From Pseudoalteromonas luteoviolacea NCIMB 1944 (GTDB lineage Bacteria; Pseudomonadota; Gammaproteobacteria; Enterobacterales; Alteromonadaceae), in contig NZ_AUXS01000015.1 in the NCBI RefSeq assembly GCF_001625565.1, forward strand, positions 248,001 through 312,000: a DNA stretch of 64,000 nucleotides. Direction: 5' to 3'. The notes under the pieces are model-generated. The model was not told the origin of the DNA and did no database searches. It worked only from the letters and a program-made list of their open reading frames with translations. Both the position numbers and the translations under genes were made by a program. This document shows, piece by piece, positions 26,847 through 36,252 of the stretch (the stretch's first letter is position 1; each line of letters starts with the position of its first letter).

Positions 26847-28706
26847 GTGCTAAACAAGTATCCAATGTGGAAATATTTACTTGTACTCGCTGTATTGGCC
26901 GTGGGCATTCTTTATGCCACCCCTAATATGTATGGTCGCGATCCGGCCATACAGATCTCTGGAAAGAAAGGGGCCAGCGCCGATTTAAGCGTGCTTGATC
27001 AAGCAAATAAAACACTACAAGACAATAATTTACCTATCAAATCTGCTGTCCTTGAAGAAGGGCAAGTTCTCATTCGCTTCAAGAATGTAGAAGATCAGCT
27101 TAAGGCACAGGATATCCTGCGTGGAACACTAAGCGAAGACTACATTTCTGCAATCAACATGTCTCCAGCGCAACCGGACTGGCTTAAGAGCATTGGGGCA
27201 AATCCAATGAAATTGGGTTTGGATCTCAGCGGTGGTGTTCACTTCACAATGGAAGTAGACATGGCAACAGCACTTGGCAAAGCGCTTGAGCAGATGGAGC
27301 AAGACTATAAGAGCGATTTACGCGGTGAGAAGCTTCGCTATCGCACTATTCGTGAAGTAGCCAATAGTGACCGTATTCAGGTTGTGATGCGCTCTGTCGA
27401 AGACAAAAAAGCTGCTGAACGCTTTTTGAAAAGTCGCTACCCAGGCAATGTATTTGTTAATGACAGCAGTAACGAGTTGGCATTTTTCTCTAGCCTGAGT
27501 GACTTAAAGGTTCGTGAACTTCGCGATTACGCCATCAAGCAAAATGAAACCATTATTCGTAACCGTATTAACCAGCTGGGTGTTGCTGAACCAAACGTAC
27601 AAAGACAAGGTTCTGAGCGCATTATCGTGCAATTACCAGGTGTACAAGACACGGCTCGTGCGAAAGAGATCTTAGGTGCTACCGCAACGCTAGAGTTCCG
27701 TGAAGTGGATGACAGAGCGGATACACGTACAGCTACACAGGGCCGCGTACCTGCGGGCAGTGAGGTGTTGTATCACAAAGATGGCTACCCTGTAGTATTG
27801 AAAAAACGTATTATCCTCGAAGGTGTTCATATTACAGGCGCACAGTCTGGTATGGATGAATATCAGCGCCCGCAAGTGAGTATTAACCTTGACAGCAAAG
27901 GTGGCGCGAAGATGAGCGCCTTTACCAAGCGTGCTGTTGGCAAGAGCATGGCAACGGTATTCATCGAATATAAACCTTCAGGTAAGAAAGATGCGAACGG
28001 TAAAGCGCTGCCACCTATTAAGGTAGAAGAAGTCATCAACGTAGCGACTATTCAATCTCGTTTGAATAACTCTTTCCGTATTACAGGTATTGATAATCCA
28101 GCTGAAGCCCATAATTTGAGCTTGCTGCTAAGAGCGGGTGCTTTGGTTGCACCAATTCAAATTGTTGAAGAGCGTACGGTGGGTCCAAGCTTGGGTCAGG
28201 AAAACATCGAAGCTGGTATGACGGCGGTAGTACTAGGCTTTGCCTTTGTACTTGGATTCATGTTGATGTATTACAAAGGGTTTGGTTTAGTTGCTAACTT
28301 GGCACTGGCTGCAAACCTTGTGATGATCATTGGTGTGATGTCAATGATCAGTGGTGCGACACTCACCCTACCTGGTATCGCAGGTATTGTTTTGACCGTT
28401 GGTATGGCTGTTGATGCAAATGTGCTTATTTTTGAGCGTATTCGTGAAGAATTAGCCGATGGACGAAGTCCACAGCAGGCTGTTCACTTTGGTTACGACA
28501 GCGCATTCAGTACGATTTTCGATGCGAATATCACAACACTAATCGCTGCAATTATCCTGTTTTCAGTGGGTACGGGTCCAATTGCGGGCTTCGCAGTAAC
28601 ACTTGCGATTGGTATTTTGACTTCAATGTTTACCGCGATCATTGGTACTCGTGCCGTGATCAACGCCTTTATCGGTGGTAAACGCATCAATAAATTGTCG
28701 ATATAG
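26847..28706 (+). CDS. secD: Protein translocase subunit SecD
   Basis: The start codon is GTG, preceded by AAGGGAT. The 619-residue inner-membrane protein has an N-terminal helix, a large periplasmic region (P1 base and head, about 35-440) with the [11 protein letters not shown] strand near 125-135, and five further helices at the C-terminus. SecD with SecF uses the proton gradient to pull exported proteins out of the SecYEG channel. The acidic residue in the [19 protein letters not shown] segment is the conserved proton-path Asp. Confidence 0.96.
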   Translation: MLNKYPMWKYLLVLAVLAVGILYATPNMYGRDPAIQISGKKGASADLSVLDQANKTLQDNNLPIKSAVLEEGQVLIRFKNVEDQLKAQDILRGTLSEDYISAINMSPAQPDWLKSIGANPMKLGLDLSGGVHFTMEVDMATALGKALEQMEQDYKSDLRGEKLRYRTIREVANSDRIQVVMRSVEDKKAAERFLKSRYPGNVFVNDSSNELAFFSSLSDLKVRELRDYAIKQNETIIRNRINQLGVAEPNVQRQGSERIIVQLPGVQDTARAKEILGATATLEFREVDDRADTRTATQGRVPAGSEVLYHKDGYPVVLKKRIILEGVHITGAQSGMDEYQRPQVSINLDSKGGAKMSAFTKRAVGKSMATVFIEYKPSGKKDANGKALPPIKVEEVINVATIQSRLNNSFRITGIDNPAEAHNLSLLLRAGALVAPIQIVEERTVGPSLGQENIEAGMTAVVLGFAFVLGFMLMYYKGFGLVANLALAANLVMIIGVMSMISGATLTLPGIAGIVLTVGMAVDANVLIFERIREELADGRSPQQAVHFGYDSAFSTIFDANITTLIAAIILFSVGTGPIAGFAVTLAIGILTSMFTAIIGTRAVINAFIGGKRINKLSI

Positions 28707-28714
28707 GAGCGCGC

Positions 28715-29656
28715 ATGCAATTATTAAAGTTATCAAGCACGATTCGCTTTATGTCGGCAAGAAAGATGTCGATGGCGTTTTCTGCTTTATTGATTTTGGC
28801 TTCTATCGCATCGTTTATGACCAAGGGTTTAAACTTTGGTCTGGACTTTACCGGCGGTACGGCAGTTGAAGTTGGATTCTCACAACCTGCGGATTTGCCT
28901 AAAATTCGTAAAGTATTGGCTGAGAATGGCTTCGCAGATGCTGCGGTTACCTTGTTTGGTTCAAGCCAAGAAGTGTTGGTACGTATCGCACCGCGTGATG
29001 ATGTCAAAGCTGAGACCATTGGTAACCAGTTAATCGATGCATTGAAGTTGGCTGATAGCAGTGTTGAAATGCGTAGAATTGAATTTGTCGGACCAAGTGT
29101 CGGTGAAGATCTGAAAGAGCAGGGTGGTCTAGCGATGCTAACTGCGCTTTTATGTATCTTAGTGTACGTTGCATTTCGCTTTGAGTGGCGTTTTGCGGTC
29201 GGAGCGGTTGCGGCACTATTTCACGATGTAATTTTAACGATGGGCCTATTCTCGTTATTGGGCTTAGAGTTTGATTTGACGATTCTTGCAGCAATCTTGG
29301 CTGTAATCGGTTACTCGCTGAATGATACCATCGTTGTTTCTGACAGGATCCGTGAAAACTTCCGTAAAGTTCGTATTGATGACACATTGGAAATCATCGA
29401 CATTTCATTGACGCAGACAATGAACCGTACACTTGTGACTTCAATCACAACAATCTTGGTACTTATTGCCTTGTTTGTGTGGGGTGGTCAAACAATCCAC
29501 GGTTTTGCAACTGCACTGTTGTTTGGTGTATTCATTGGTACATACTCTTCTGTATATGTTGCGAGCTCTGTTGCGGTTGCAATGGGTGTAAGTAAAGAAG
29601 ACTTGATCCCAGTAGAAGTAGAGAAAGAAGGTGCAGATTTAGACGCTATGCCTTAA
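28715..29656 (+). CDS. secF: Protein translocase subunit SecF
   Basis: A 313-residue six-helix partner of SecD, 8 bp downstream with an AGGAG ribosome binding site. It carries the SecF strand GLDFTGGTAVEVGF near 41-54 and the membrane motif GYSLNDTIVVSDRIREN (about 201-217), in which Asp is part of the proton path. It ends the tgt-yajC-secDF transcript at a strong terminator. Confidence 0.96.
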   Translation: MQLLKLSSTIRFMSARKMSMAFSALLILASIASFMTKGLNFGLDFTGGTAVEVGFSQPADLPKIRKVLAENGFADAAVTLFGSSQEVLVRIAPRDDVKAETIGNQLIDALKLADSSVEMRRIEFVGPSVGEDLKEQGGLAMLTALLCILVYVAFRFEWRFAVGAVAALFHDVILTMGLFSLLGLEFDLTILAAILAVIGYSLNDTIVVSDRIRENFRKVRIDDTLEIIDISLTQTMNRTLVTSITTILVLIALFVWGGQTIHGFATALLFGVFIGTYSSVYVASSVAVAMGVSKEDLIPVEVEKEGADLDAMP

Positions 29657-29720
29657 TTATGAGTATTTGAGCAGTACTTAGTATTTGCTCATTCAACTCA
29701 AATCTATTTTGAACTGAATC

Positions 29721-29749
29721 AAAAAGGCCACATTTATTGTGGCCTTTTT
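29721..29749 (+). terminator. Intrinsic terminator after secF
   Basis: AAAAAGGCCACA and TGTGGCCTTTTT form a perfect 12-bp stem with a 5-base loop and a T-run. Confidence 0.88.
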
Positions 29750-29773
29750 GGTTTCAAATTCATGACAAGACTG

Positions 29774-29792
29774 TATAATGAGAATTGTTATC
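29774..29792 (+). promoter_or_regulatory. Fur box overlapping the -10 of the lipoprotein gene
   Basis: TATAATGAGAATTGTTATC matches the 19-bp Fur consensus (GATAATGATAATCATTATC) at 15 positions. The first six bases are also a perfect -10 hexamer, so Fur binding would block RNA polymerase directly. The start codon lies 24 bp downstream of the site, with TGAGGAT as ribosome binding site. Confidence 0.7.
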
Positions 29793-29815
29793 AATAATAA
29801 TGAATTGAGGATTGT

Positions 29816-30346
29816 ATGTATAAACAGCTAGGAATTGCATGCGCTGCTTTGGCACTATTTGCATGTTCAGAACAACCAAGCACGCAAGAAGCTAAGTCTG
29901 AAGCAAAAGCACCTGCAAGTGAAAACGCACTGGGCCAGTATAAAACTCAGGCTACTTCATTGTTAGCAAACATCAGGGAACAAAAATCAGCTGCCGCTCT
30001 AGAGCAAGAATCAGCTGAGTTAGTAGCAACATCTCGTGATGTGCTAGCGAATTTTGTGACCAAATACCCTCAATGTAAAGATTATCTAGACGCGCTCGAT
30101 AAAGCTGCGGATGTGATCCCTACACTGCCTTTGGAAGAGATTGAAAGCGGCTACCACGAAGATGGTAAACTGCCTAAATACAGCGATCCTGTATGCTATC
30201 ATGCCAAAGATCTGTTGGTGCACCCAGCAACTGTTCAAGCGATTGCTAAACTAGGCTTCACTGAGAAAACGCATTACCAAGACGCTGAGCTAGAAATTGT
30301 CGAAGTGATTGCACATTTTGATCAAGTAGAACGCGCTTTGAATTAA
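29816..30346 (+). CDS. Predicted lipoprotein of unknown function, probably iron-regulated
   Basis: A 176-residue protein with a short signal peptide and lipobox LFAC (lipidated Cys17), followed by a low-complexity Ala/Glu/Ser linker (about 18-45). The folded part is mostly helical and contains two further cysteines, in YPQCKDYL and DPVCYHAKDLL, suited to a disulfide in the periplasm. There is no haem CxxCH motif and I do not recognise the family. The Fur box on its promoter suggests a role under iron limitation. Transcription is probably monocistronic, bounded by the secF terminator and a following hairpin. Confidence 0.7.
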   Translation: MYKQLGIACAALALFACSEQPSTQEAKSEAKAPASENALGQYKTQATSLLANIREQKSAAALEQESAELVATSRDVLANFVTKYPQCKDYLDALDKAADVIPTLPLEEIESGYHEDGKLPKYSDPVCYHAKDLLVHPATVQAIAKLGFTEKTHYQDAELEIVEVIAHFDQVERALN

Positions 30347-30354
30347 TCGCGTAT

Positions 30355-30383
30355 TGAGATGAAAACATCCTGTTTTCATCTCA
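30355..30383 (+). terminator. Hairpin after the Fur-linked lipoprotein
   Basis: TGAGATGAAAACA and TGTTTTCATCTCA are perfect 13-bp arms around a 3-base loop, 9 bases after the stop codon. The T-run expected of an intrinsic terminator is missing. Confidence 0.6.
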
Positions 30384-30509
30384 TTGGCTTGCCCACAAAT
30401 TCACCTTCACTCCACATTTATCCCTGAAATTGGTAATTTCCATTGGATTGCAATCTAACTGTCATAAATCTTTGATATTTTGCTCGATTATTGAGCACTT
30501 GAATTAAGT

Positions 30510-32318
30510 TTGGTTGTTTCGGTGGATCCTTTATACGTCATGTTGGATGACATTTTGCAAAACGAAGCTGTATATCCAATGTTTCAACCCATTTTTGATA
30601 TAGCAAAAGAGCAGGTACTAGGCTTTGAAGCATTGAGCCGAGGTAGTTTAGATAACGAGTTAGTGCAGCCTGATAAGATGTTTGCAGTTGCCAGTAAATA
30701 TGACCGACTATCTGAACTTGAACTACTTTGTCGAAAAAAGGCGATTGCGCAGTTTGCTGCATTGAATTTACCCGGCAAGCTTTTTCTGAATGTAAGCCCT
30801 AAGGCCTTACTCGATCCTCAACACCCAAAAGGGGAAACACTTCATTTAATCGAAGAAGCGGGATTAAATTGCAACCGAGTTGTTATTGAAGTAACAGAGC
30901 AGGACAAAGTGGACGACGGGTTTTTATTGCTGAAAACCATTTCACACTATCGCCAACTAGGTTTCCAAATTGCCATTGATGATTTGGGGGCAGGTTACTC
31001 AGGGTTAAAGCAGTGGTCTGAACTGTGTCCGGACTTTGTTAAAGTAGATCGTTACTTTATCGATTACTGTGATCAAAGTATCGTAAAAAGAGAGTTCCTC
31101 AAGTCGATCATTGAGCTGGCTAAAGCGACCAATACCGCGGTGATTGCCGAGGGGATCGAGCGAGTGGAAGAATTAAAGTTGCTCAAAAAAATGGGCATTA
31201 TCAATGCTCAAGGCTTTTTGTTGGCGAGGCCAAGCCGAGAATCAAATGATTTGGCTGTTAGCCCTAGCCATATTCTCAATGCCCAAATTAAATCTGAACC
31301 AACCGTAAGTCAGTTTGAACAGTCGATGGCGATTGGCTGGTTAGCACATGATGTACCTGCTATTCACATGAATACCCAATGTTTGGACGCACATCGACGT
31401 TTTGAACAAAATAAAAGGTTAACAAGCATTGCTGTATTAAACGATACGCGACAACCTGTAGGGCTGTTACACCGTGACCAATTAACAGAAGTATTCGCGG
31501 CTCCTTATGGACACGCTCTATTTGACAAAAAACCTGTTGTCAAACTCATGGATAAGCAGCCTTTGATCGTTGATGAGCAACAACAGCTCGATTTTGTCAG
31601 TCAACTCATTACCGAAAATGAGTTTGATATTAGACGACATATAGTGATCACCAAAGAGGGTGAGTATATTGGTCTGGCGCCTCTGAGGGATATTCTAAAA
31701 CATATTACAGAGGATAAGATCCGCCATGCGCAACATGCCAACCCTCTGACTATGTTGCCTGGCAATGTTGCAATCAATGAGGCTATTGAGCAGCGGCTTC
31801 GCGCCAAACATACTTTTTCACTGGCTTATATCGACTTGAATCACTTTAAGCAGTTTAACGATCTTTATGGCTATGCCAGTGGAGACAGTGTCATTAAATT
31901 ACTTGCGGATGTCACGCTACAGGTATGTCAACACAGCCAGTGTTTTGTTGGTCACATCGGTGGAGATGACTTTATGGTGGTGTTTGACCAAGCCGATGCC
32001 GAGTGTCTGTGTCATCAGATCATTGAACAATTTGAAGCGCGATCAAAGGCGTTATTTACTCCCGAACATGTTGCTGCCGGTGGCTACTGGGCAACTAATA
32101 GAGAAGGGCAAAAACAGTTTGTACCTTTACTGACACTTTCAATTGGCTTAGTAACACCTGACGTAGAATCATGTAAAAATAGCCATCAGGTAGCAGCGTT
32201 AGCTACTGATGCAAAAAAAGAAGCTAAGCGCTACAGAAATAGCTACCTGTTTGTATGCAATCGACGTAAACCGAGTGCCCCAATGGTGAGGTTAGAAGTT
32301 GAAGCCGCTGTTAATTAA
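30510..32318 (+). CDS. EAL-CBS-GGDEF cyclic-di-GMP signalling protein
   Basis: A protein of about 602 residues; the start is uncertain (TTG 30510, GTG 30522 or ATG 30540) and none has a strong ribosome binding site. An EAL domain comes first (about 10-245) with GFEALSRG, NVSPKA, EVTEQD and IDDLGAG all kept, so phosphodiesterase activity is likely. A CBS pair (about 270-385), a nucleotide-sensing module, sits in the middle. The C-terminal GGDEF-type domain (about 400-585) has GGDDF in place of GGDEF and may bind or make cyclic-di-GMP. This order is the reverse of the common GGDEF-EAL order and of the protein at 42435-44951. Confidence 0.83.
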   Translation: MVVSVDPLYVMLDDILQNEAVYPMFQPIFDIAKEQVLGFEALSRGSLDNELVQPDKMFAVASKYDRLSELELLCRKKAIAQFAALNLPGKLFLNVSPKALLDPQHPKGETLHLIEEAGLNCNRVVIEVTEQDKVDDGFLLLKTISHYRQLGFQIAIDDLGAGYSGLKQWSELCPDFVKVDRYFIDYCDQSIVKREFLKSIIELAKATNTAVIAEGIERVEELKLLKKMGIINAQGFLLARPSRESNDLAVSPSHILNAQIKSEPTVSQFEQSMAIGWLAHDVPAIHMNTQCLDAHRRFEQNKRLTSIAVLNDTRQPVGLLHRDQLTEVFAAPYGHALFDKKPVVKLMDKQPLIVDEQQQLDFVSQLITENEFDIRRHIVITKEGEYIGLAPLRDILKHITEDKIRHAQHANPLTMLPGNVAINEAIEQRLRAKHTFSLAYIDLNHFKQFNDLYGYASGDSVIKLLADVTLQVCQHSQCFVGHIGGDDFMVVFDQADAECLCHQIIEQFEARSKALFTPEHVAAGGYWATNREGQKQFVPLLTLSIGLVTPDVESCKNSHQVAALATDAKKEAKRYRNSYLFVCNRRKPSAPMVRLEVEAAVN

Positions 32319-32531
32319 AGCACGTACGTGTATCATCACTTAAATTTGGTACTGAGGAATAATGTGTGCAGCCCCAACTGAGTTTGCAGCTAATTGGCGC
32401 AAACTTATTGCTTCGTGAATATAAATTGTGAAATATATATACTTAAGGCGAAGAGAAATTCTTTCTTTGTTTATATATAGTGATTTATAACGTCGTAATT
32501 GCCGAGCTAATTAGCACGTTTGGGGAACATT

Positions 32532-33326
32532 ATGATCAGACATATTTTTTACTTTTGCCTAATTGCGCTAGCCATTGCAGCAAGTGCAAACGATAACGAA
32601 AAAGAAACCATCTATGTCGCTAAAGAGCAGCGTCCGCTCTATGATCGTGACCTTTTTTTATATGAGCTACTGCAACAGGCATTAAAAGCTGTTGACCATG
32701 ACGTTAATATCGAACATGTGAAAGTGCATCCACACCAGCAGCGGACATTAATGGCGCTCAGCAAAGGGCAAGTTGACTTACATTGGAGTATGACAAGCCC
32801 CGCGCGTGAGAAATTGGCAATAGCGGTAAAATTCCCTTTGTTTGATGGCCTAATAGGTAAACGAGTATTGATCATCCATAAGGCCCAATACGCTCGTTTT
32901 AAAGCAGTCACAGAGATAGCGCAATTAAGCCGTTTTACAGCGGTACAGGGACACGATTGGCCAGACACCAAAATTCTGTCAAGCAATGGGCTTAACGTAA
33001 AACCGATCGTAAATTACCAGGCGATGTTTGATATGGTGTTGGATAAAAAAGCAGACTATTTTCCTCGCTCGATTGTCGAGGCACAATCGGAAATCGTAAA
33101 CCAAAATCGCCCAGAATTAATGATAGTGCCCGATTACTATTTATCTTATCCTGCAAGGTTTTATTTTTTCGTCAATAAAGACAAACCAGGGTTGGCCAAA
33201 AAGCTTGAAATGGGGTTAGCTAAACTGAAAAGCAGCGGTGCGTACCATGCGCTATTACAGCGCTACTTTGACCTCAATATGTTGTCAAAGAGTCATATGC
33301 TGCCGCTAACAAACCCATTTCATTGA
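32532..33326 (+). CDS. Periplasmic substrate-binding-protein-like protein (SBP_bac_3 type)
   Basis: The ATG at 32532 follows GGGGAA; a TTG at 32520 is less likely. The 264-residue protein starts with a signal peptide (about 1-19, cleavage near AAS-AND). The rest follows the two-lobe pattern of family 3 extracellular solute-binding proteins, including a GQVDLHWSMTSPAREK segment near 77-92 and a C-terminal KKLEMGLAKLKSSGAYHALL helix. No ABC permease or ATPase gene is nearby, and such orphan proteins are common in Alteromonadales, where some may sense ligands for membrane-bound regulators. The ligand is unknown. Confidence 0.65.
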   Translation: MIRHIFYFCLIALAIAASANDNEKETIYVAKEQRPLYDRDLFLYELLQQALKAVDHDVNIEHVKVHPHQQRTLMALSKGQVDLHWSMTSPAREKLAIAVKFPLFDGLIGKRVLIIHKAQYARFKAVTEIAQLSRFTAVQGHDWPDTKILSSNGLNVKPIVNYQAMFDMVLDKKADYFPRSIVEAQSEIVNQNRPELMIVPDYYLSYPARFYFFVNKDKPGLAKKLEMGLAKLKSSGAYHALLQRYFDLNMLSKSHMLPLTNPFH

Positions 33327-33332
33327 AATTAC

Positions 33333-33947
33333 TTAGCGCCTTATTGAAGGGACTTTGAAGTCATACGCCTCTTTATATGTGATAAATGTCAACACTACTA
33401 AAACACCACAAAAGAGCGAATAATTTAAGTAACCTGTGATGTCAAAGGCATAGAAAAAGAACGTCATATCATACCCCTTACCATTACGTATATAATTCTC
33501 TATCAGCGCAAAGAAGCTCATTGCTGCACTGATAAGGCAAAGCCAAGGTAATATACTGTCAGCAAATGTATATCGGATTTTGTGCTTAGGAAAGAGGCGC
33601 TTAGATATTTCTACCCGATAAGTAAGCGGCACTAAAATAATGAGCTCTTTAAATAAGTGAACACCGTAAATCAAACTATTTTGGATAAGTCTATCTCCGG
33701 GTGTTGATACCAAGCTGATCAAGCCCGTCGTGAAGATAATGTTTTCAAATAAGACCGGGATCATCGCGATAAATGAAATGGAGCATATATTGACATCTCG
33801 GAGTCTATGTCCAATCAAAAATACCAAAGAGATAATAGAGATATAGGCGAGAAAAAAGAAATATGTCGCGTCTTGAATAATAAAGATCACCACTACCATT
33901 ACAACATAAGGTAGTAGTAAATCTTTGAATGCAAACTGTTTTGCCAT
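33333..33947 (-). CDS. Polytopic membrane protein of unknown function downstream of the GG-peptide gene
   Basis: A 204-residue protein with about six hydrophobic segments (near 10-26, 29-46, 56-76, 90-108, 134-150 and 176-194) and basic loops such as HRLRD and KRLFPKHKIRY. I recognise no family and see no CPBP protease motif, no ATP-binding motif and no peptidase domain. It begins 25 bp after the stop of the small double-glycine peptide gene on the same strand, so the two are probably one operon. It could be an immunity, export or sensing partner of the peptide; this is inference. It converges with the binding-protein gene. Confidence 0.6.
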   Translation of the reverse strand: MAKQFAFKDLLLPYVVMVVVIFIIQDATYFFFLAYISIISLVFLIGHRLRDVNICSISFIAMIPVLFENIIFTTGLISLVSTPGDRLIQNSLIYGVHLFKELIILVPLTYRVEISKRLFPKHKIRYTFADSILPWLCLISAAMSFFALIENYIRNGKGYDMTFFFYAFDITGYLNYSLFCGVLVVLTFITYKEAYDFKVPSIRR

Positions 33948-33972
33948 AAGTGATGCTTATCAGAAAAATAAG

Positions 33973-34128
33973 TTAAGGGTATTGGCTGGGCTTTTTTTGG
34001 CCCGCATTATTATTTGCAACAAGCGCCTCTCGTTGTGAGTTCCGCTTTTCTGAAAAAGGGTCCGCAGGACCTAATAAACCTGAGCCGCCTGCAATTAAAC
34101 GGCATTGTTTGTTAGCAATCATCTTCAT
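33973..34128 (-). CDS. Short double-glycine-leader-type peptide gene (51 aa)
   Basis: This reading frame was too short for a standard ORF cut-off. It begins with ATG at 34128, preceded by AAGGA with about 8-9 bases between, and ends with TAA at 33975-33973. The product has 51 residues. Residues 1-15 resemble a double-glycine export leader: Gly14-Gly15 with hydrophobic Ile12 at -4, Cys9 at -7 and Ile4 at -12. The rest (36 residues, starting SGLLGPADPF) is polar, Pro/Gln/Asn-rich and without cysteine. A secreted peptide (bacteriocin or signal) is possible; the polar composition is unusual for a pore-former. The downstream membrane-protein gene is probably co-transcribed. Confidence 0.55.
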   Translation of the reverse strand: MKMIANKQCRLIAGGSGLLGPADPFSEKRNSQREALVANNNAGQKKPSQYP

Positions 34129-34397
34129 TGTGATTATCCTTATTTCATTATCGTCTAGTCAGCTATTTGAATGTGAGACATTCTCTAGTTTCCAATGGCA
34201 ATAGGCACAACGCAAAGCCTTACTGCTTTACCAGAAGAAGTATCACCAAAAATCATTAAAAAGAACCAAAATAAAAAACAAAGTTGGTACTTTACGTTCG
34301 ATTTATTCTGGGCGACTCAATGAATTTAACACCAAATAATTTAGAGTTAAACATTTTTTTACAAAAAAATAGGATGCTAAATTCAGGCCAATTTGTG
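34129..34397. other. Gene-free stretch upstream of the GG-peptide gene
   Basis: About 270 AT-rich bases between the chemoreceptor terminator and the peptide gene. On the minus strand a GATAAT hexamer (34152-34147) lies about 20 bases before the peptide start and could be a -10, but no matching -35 is clear. One plus-strand frame of 35 codons (34320-34427) has no ribosome binding site. I see no RNA gene here. Confidence 0.4.
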
Positions 34398-34448
34398 AAA
34401 AAAAATACCCAAAATAGAAAAGGTTAGATGTACCTATTCTACTTTGGG
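34398..34448 (-). terminator. Strong terminator of the chemoreceptor gene
   Basis: A near-perfect 41-base hairpin (34408-34448): CCCAAA with TTTGGG, TAGAA with TTCTA and AGGT with ACCT, separated by single mismatches, loop of 7. Read from the chemoreceptor side it is followed directly by TATTTTTTTTC, a full U-tract. Confidence 0.85.
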
Positions 34449-34475
34449 AAAATGCATTATGGTAAAAGTGTGAAA

Positions 34476-36107
34476 TTAAAGCTTAAATTTCGCCATTTCA
34501 CTTTCTAATTGCGCCGCTTGCGCCTTAATGCTGTCAGTTGCACTGTGGGCTTGTTGCGATACATTTGCTGTTTGTGCAGCTGTATCAGAGATGGTTACTA
34601 CCCGTCTTGCGGTGTCTTCTCCTGCCATTAATTGCTCTTTTGCTGCCAAGGCTATTTGGTCACTCATTTGAGAAATTGCGCTCAGTGAAGTGGCTACACT
34701 GCGTAGTGCTTCGCTGGCCTCATTGGACATCGAAACCGTTTTTTCACTGGTAGCAATACTCAAAGAAACTGAAGATTTGGCTTCTTGTGTCGCTGCTTGC
34801 AAGTTGCCAATCATCGTATGAATTTCTTCTGTGCTAGATTGGGTGCGCTGAGCAAGTTGGCGTACTTCATCAGCAACCACGGCAAACCCTCTGCCTTGTT
34901 CGCCAGCACGAGCTGCTTCAATTGCTGCGTTTAGTGCAAGTAAGTTAGTTTGTTCCGCAATGCTCTGAATAACACTGAGCACATTGGCAATATTATTCAC
35001 TTCTTCATCAAGTGCTTGAATATTGTTGCCTGCGCTATCAATTTGTTGCTCAAGTAGCACAATGGCTTCACTTGCATTTGCGGTAAGCCGATCAGCGTTT
35101 TGACCTTGGTTTTCTGCCTCTTGTACTGAAAAAGCAGCTTGCTCAGCATGTTCTACGACTGTTTGAGCTGAAGCCGTTAATTCTGTTATAGCAGATGCAA
35201 CCATCTGAGTTTCTTCACTTAAACTCAATGTTAGGCTTTCGAGATCATTAGAGCGCGCTTCACCGTCATAACTTTGCTCTTTTAACTTGTCACTGACCAC
35301 CATAAGTCCGCTAACAACACCTTTTAGACCGTCTTGCATATAGCTCATGGCAGCCATAATGCTGTAATCCTTAGCACGAGACGTATCTATTAGTGATGTG
35401 AGATTGCCGTGAGAGACATGACGTACGATATCAAGCACCTCATTTAGCTCCGCACCCAGTTTATTGGACAGCGACAGTCCATAGCGCGTGACGGTGAAAG
35501 TGAGTGCGATTGCGATAATCAGAGACAGTGTGAGCAGCCAGCTAGCGGTTTCCCAATATCTCGCATCAACTTCTTTGTAACTGATACCTGTGCCAACATA
35601 CCACCCGAATAGAGAGGTTTTTTGCACCACAGATGTTAAATCAACCACTTCTCCGTCTCGTCGAGAGTTCCAGTGATAGGTAATGATGCGATTCGTTTTG
35701 TTGCCAACCTTTCTCTCCACCAGTCGTCCAATACTGTTGCCATCGGCGTCTTTAAAGTCGTTAAAGCTGGTGCCGTGTAGTTGTGGGTCATGGGGGGCAG
35801 CAACGAAATTAAGCTGCTCATCGACGACGTACACATATTCGGAGTCGTGATATTTATTTTCTCTAAGAATTTGTGCTGCCAGTTTTTTTGCTTCCTGTTC
35901 AGTTAATTCGCCAGCTCGCACAAACTGCTCAAATTGTTCTACGATATTGACGGTACTTTTCATCAATTGATTAATTCGAGCGATATTATCCGTTTCACTG
36001 GCGTGACGAAGTGATTGCAGCCCGAGCACCGCGATGGAGATTAAGGCGATAAAAATAGCAGCTGCAAAAAATATTATTTTTAGTCTTAAAGTCAGAGTCG
36101 AAAACAC
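34476..36107 (-). CDS. Methyl-accepting chemotaxis protein with single Cache sensor
   Basis: The GTG at 36107 is chosen since TAAGG lies 8 bases upstream; a GTG at 36116 is the alternative. The 543-residue receptor has a first transmembrane helix (about 7-27), a periplasmic Cache-type sensor (about 30-180, ending in [14 protein letters not shown]), a second helix (about 187-207), a HAMP-like linker and a methyl-accepting signalling domain. The conserved hairpin tip reads [20 protein letters not shown]. Such receptors feed CheA/CheW; single-Cache (sCache_2) sensors often detect small carboxylates, though the ligand here is unknown. It is monocistronic with its own strong terminator. Confidence 0.9.
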   Translation of the reverse strand: MFSTLTLRLKIIFFAAAIFIALISIAVLGLQSLRHASETDNIARINQLMKSTVNIVEQFEQFVRAGELTEQEAKKLAAQILRENKYHDSEYVYVVDEQLNFVAAPHDPQLHGTSFNDFKDADGNSIGRLVERKVGNKTNRIITYHWNSRRDGEVVDLTSVVQKTSLFGWYVGTGISYKEVDARYWETASWLLTLSLIIAIALTFTVTRYGLSLSNKLGAELNEVLDIVRHVSHGNLTSLIDTSRAKDYSIMAAMSYMQDGLKGVVSGLMVVSDKLKEQSYDGEARSNDLESLTLSLSEETQMVASAITELTASAQTVVEHAEQAAFSVQEAENQGQNADRLTANASEAIVLLEQQIDSAGNNIQALDEEVNNIANVLSVIQSIAEQTNLLALNAAIEAARAGEQGRGFAVVADEVRQLAQRTQSSTEEIHTMIGNLQAATQEAKSSVSLSIATSEKTVSMSNEASEALRSVATSLSAISQMSDQIALAAKEQLMAGEDTARRVVTISDTAAQTANVSQQAHSATDSIKAQAAQLESEMAKFKL

Positions 36108-36252
36108 AATATGCACCTTAGCGAGGAAGTTAAAAGTTTATGGCACTCTACCTTTATGATTTATCATGTTTGAGCGCGCTATGTAAGTAGGGCTTTGCCG
36201 TATATAAGTAAAAATTAGATGATTTTTCCTCATATGACGACCTTATTACGAC

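Noticed and set aside
32362..32418. 18-codon frame after GAGGAA, upstream of the binding-protein gene
   Set aside because: The ribosome binding site is only about 4 bases from the ATG and the peptide has no recognisable features. It could be a leader peptide but evidence is too thin.
34320..34427. 35-codon plus-strand frame near the chemoreceptor terminator
   Set aside because: No ribosome binding site and it runs into the terminator hairpin of the opposite gene.
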